Source: DATFLS01 sp964413425 | GTDB lineage: Bacteria; Fidelibacterota; JAANXI01 | Reading direction: 5' to 3' | NCBI GenBank assembly: GCA_964413425.1 | Contig: CAYPST010000063.1 | Span: 1-22,932, forward strand | DNA: 22,932 bases | Shown: positions 21,920 through 22,932 of the stretch, piece by piece | Layout of the letters: every line of letters begins with the position of its first letter | How positions within the stretch are numbered: position 1 is the stretch's first letter | Made by a program: the position numbers and the translations under genes | The notes under the pieces: generated by a model | What the model was told of the DNA's origin: nothing | What the model saw: only the letters and a program-made list of their open reading frames with translations | The model's database searches: none

Positions 21920-22843
21920 TTAGTTATTTCCCGCAACAATTTGAATACGCAGGTATCGTTCGTTAATCGCTCCGGCATATCCGAGCGCTTTCCCGCCGAA
22001 GAAATTTCGGACATCATGGTTTGGCGGAAAATCCCTGAGATAATAATGCTTGTACAAGGTCTCATTCAATGTCCCGATGATGATATCATAGGTGCCGGGA
22101 ACAGCTCCGACGTCCAGCACGGGACCCGGAAACGTAAACACCCGGGGCATAATAGGGGTTCCATAATCTATCCGGGTGATATAGACCGAATAAAAGAACG
22201 CCTCCGGATCCTCCTCCCACTGGAGTTTTGCCGTATCGGCTGCCATGGTTGCATAAATGACCTCATACGTTCCTCCGCCGAATTGATACTCCTTCCGGAC
22301 AATCATCTCCTGTGCAAAAGGGAAAAAAGTGACCGCCGGATACGGCTGAAACGTCGTGCTGAAGTCCTCTCCGTCAATAGAGACATTGACTCTGTAGCGC
22401 TGGCTGTCTGCCAGCACAAAGTCCAGATTATTTAATTTATACGCTCCATAATACTGGGTGTCAATGGGAGCTCCCACGCCGAACCCGTTTCCGAAAGGTT
22501 CATCGCCCTCCTCACTGACATACGGATAGGCGGCTGCACTATCCTGCCAGGAAAACGTGCTGAGTAATGTCCCCTCCTCGGTTCGTATCTCTGCGGAGGC
22601 ATTCCGGATATGGGCCCGTTCGGGACTCATCGCATCGTCAATGGTAAACGTCCGATCCACCCGCAGTACGGATTTCCCCAGGTTCGCCGGATAGAAATCC
22701 GCTTCGATTTTATACTCCGGTTCGTACTCGAATTCAAAGGCCGAGACCGGCACATCTTTCTCGCATCCCGTTCCTCCCAGTAGAAGAATCATCCCCATCA
22801 GCAGGGAGAATGGTAGTTTAATATGGTAACCTGAATAATTCAT
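21920..22843 (-). CDS. DUF4249-like lipoprotein
   Basis: 307 residues from ATG 22843; a GTG at 22867 and an ATG 45 nt inside 22843 are alternatives, and none has a good ribosome-binding site. The N-terminus has a hydrophobic stretch (PFSLLMGMILLLGG) ending at GTGC (Cys27), followed by EKD, the form of a lipoprotein signal. The mature part is rich in beta-strands: a first domain with RVDRTFTIDDAMSPERAHIRNAS and AEIRTEEGTLLSTF, then SQRYRVNVSIDGEDF and a C-terminal half with PEAFFYSVYI and FFGGKALGYAGAINERYLRI. The order resembles DUF4249 (an outer-membrane-associated lipoprotein family usually next to TonB-dependent receptors). The final FGGKALGYAGA segment fits the DUF4249 C-terminus, which often ends with a statement of 'G-F'. 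Function unknown. Any receptor partner would lie to the right of the window. Confidence 0.65.
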   Translation of the reverse strand: MNYSGYHIKLPFSLLMGMILLLGGTGCEKDVPVSAFEFEYEPEYKIEADFYPANLGKSVLRVDRTFTIDDAMSPERAHIRNASAEIRTEEGTLLSTFSWQDSAAAYPYVSEEGDEPFGNGFGVGAPIDTQYYGAYKLNNLDFVLADSQRYRVNVSIDGEDFSTTFQPYPAVTFFPFAQEMIVRKEYQFGGGTYEVIYATMAADTAKLQWEEDPEAFFYSVYITRIDYGTPIMPRVFTFPGPVLDVGAVPGTYDIIIGTLNETLYKHYYLRDFPPNHDVRNFFGGKALGYAGAINERYLRIQIVAGNN

Positions 22844-22867
22844 AAAAAATAGCACACCGATGAACAC

Positions 22868-22932
22868 AGAAACAACAAGCCTGCCCCGATACGTCGGGGA
22901 TGACCACGGATCGCCTCCCTGCCACGCCTCCA
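22868..22932. repeat. Right-edge intergenic sequence with hairpin
   Basis: CCCCGATACGTCGGGG at about 22887-22902 can form a small hairpin, and ATGACCACGGATC plus GATGAACACAGAA are words of the kind seen in dispersed intergenic repeats. A minus-strand frame is open across it but has low-complexity, unlikely content (WRRGREAIRGHP), so I see no gene reaching in from the right. Confidence 0.4.

Noticed and set aside
1..22932. tRNA, rRNA or CRISPR genes
   Set aside because: I looked for cloverleaf-like T-loops, rRNA landmarks and spaced direct repeats on both strands and saw none that I could support by eye. A tRNAscan or Infernal run would settle this.

Overview
The window reads as one chromosome segment of a Gram-negative heterotroph, most likely from the FCB superphylum (Bacteroidota, Balneolota, KSB1 or Marinimicrobia-like). 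I infer this from the DUF4249-like lipoprotein, the GxxExxY protein, Tat-exported sulfatases and Gfo/Idh/MocA oxidoreductases, and the families of intergenic repeats. No rRNA, tRNA or other taxonomic marker is present, so the lineage stays open. All 17 gene calls (16 genes and one gene remnant) lie on the minus strand, so transcription runs from the right edge to the left edge.

Layout in transcription order, right to left. (1) 20240-22843: a DUF4249-like lipoprotein, then a secreted PhoD-type phosphatase with an N-terminal TPR-like region. (2) 16610-19821: two Tat-exported sulfatases. (3) 15889-16506: the 5'-truncated remnant of a Gfo/Idh/MocA gene, followed by a strong hairpin. (4) 13115-15339: a GH88 unsaturated glucuronyl hydrolase translationally coupled to a xylose-isomerase-like TIM-barrel protein. 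(5) 12331-13090: a GxxExxY gene bracketed by short repeats, with a decayed copy of its own 3' end. (6) 10355-12313: a Gfo/Idh/MocA oxidoreductase and an SDR dehydrogenase. (7) 10068-10354: a repeat-filled gap with a heptanucleotide tandem array. (8) 8389-10061: a small membrane protein coupled to a sodium:solute symporter. (9) 6837-8228: a Tat-exported Gfo/Idh/MocA oxidoreductase. (10) 3398-6435: a gamma-glutamyltransferase-like protein and a third sulfatase. (11) 1450-2955: a Tat-exported BNR_4 beta-propeller protein resembling ulvan-lyase-type polysaccharide lyases. (12) 1-1055: an S8 serine protease cut by the left edge. Two related MITE-like elements sit at 3011-3332 and 6581-6805.

Taken together, sulfatases, a lyase-like propeller, an intracellular GH88 hydrolase, an SSS symporter and several sugar oxidoreductases or isomerases suggest use of a sulfated, uronic-acid-containing polysaccharide (ulvan-like or glycosaminoglycan-like). 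The exported enzymes would cut and desulfate the polymer, the symporter could import unsaturated oligosaccharides or monosaccharides, and GH88 plus the TIM-barrel, SDR and Gfo proteins would process them inside. No SusC/SusD pair is visible in the window, so this would be a non-Sus type locus. The substrate and the pathway are inference; the enzyme families are read directly from the sequence.
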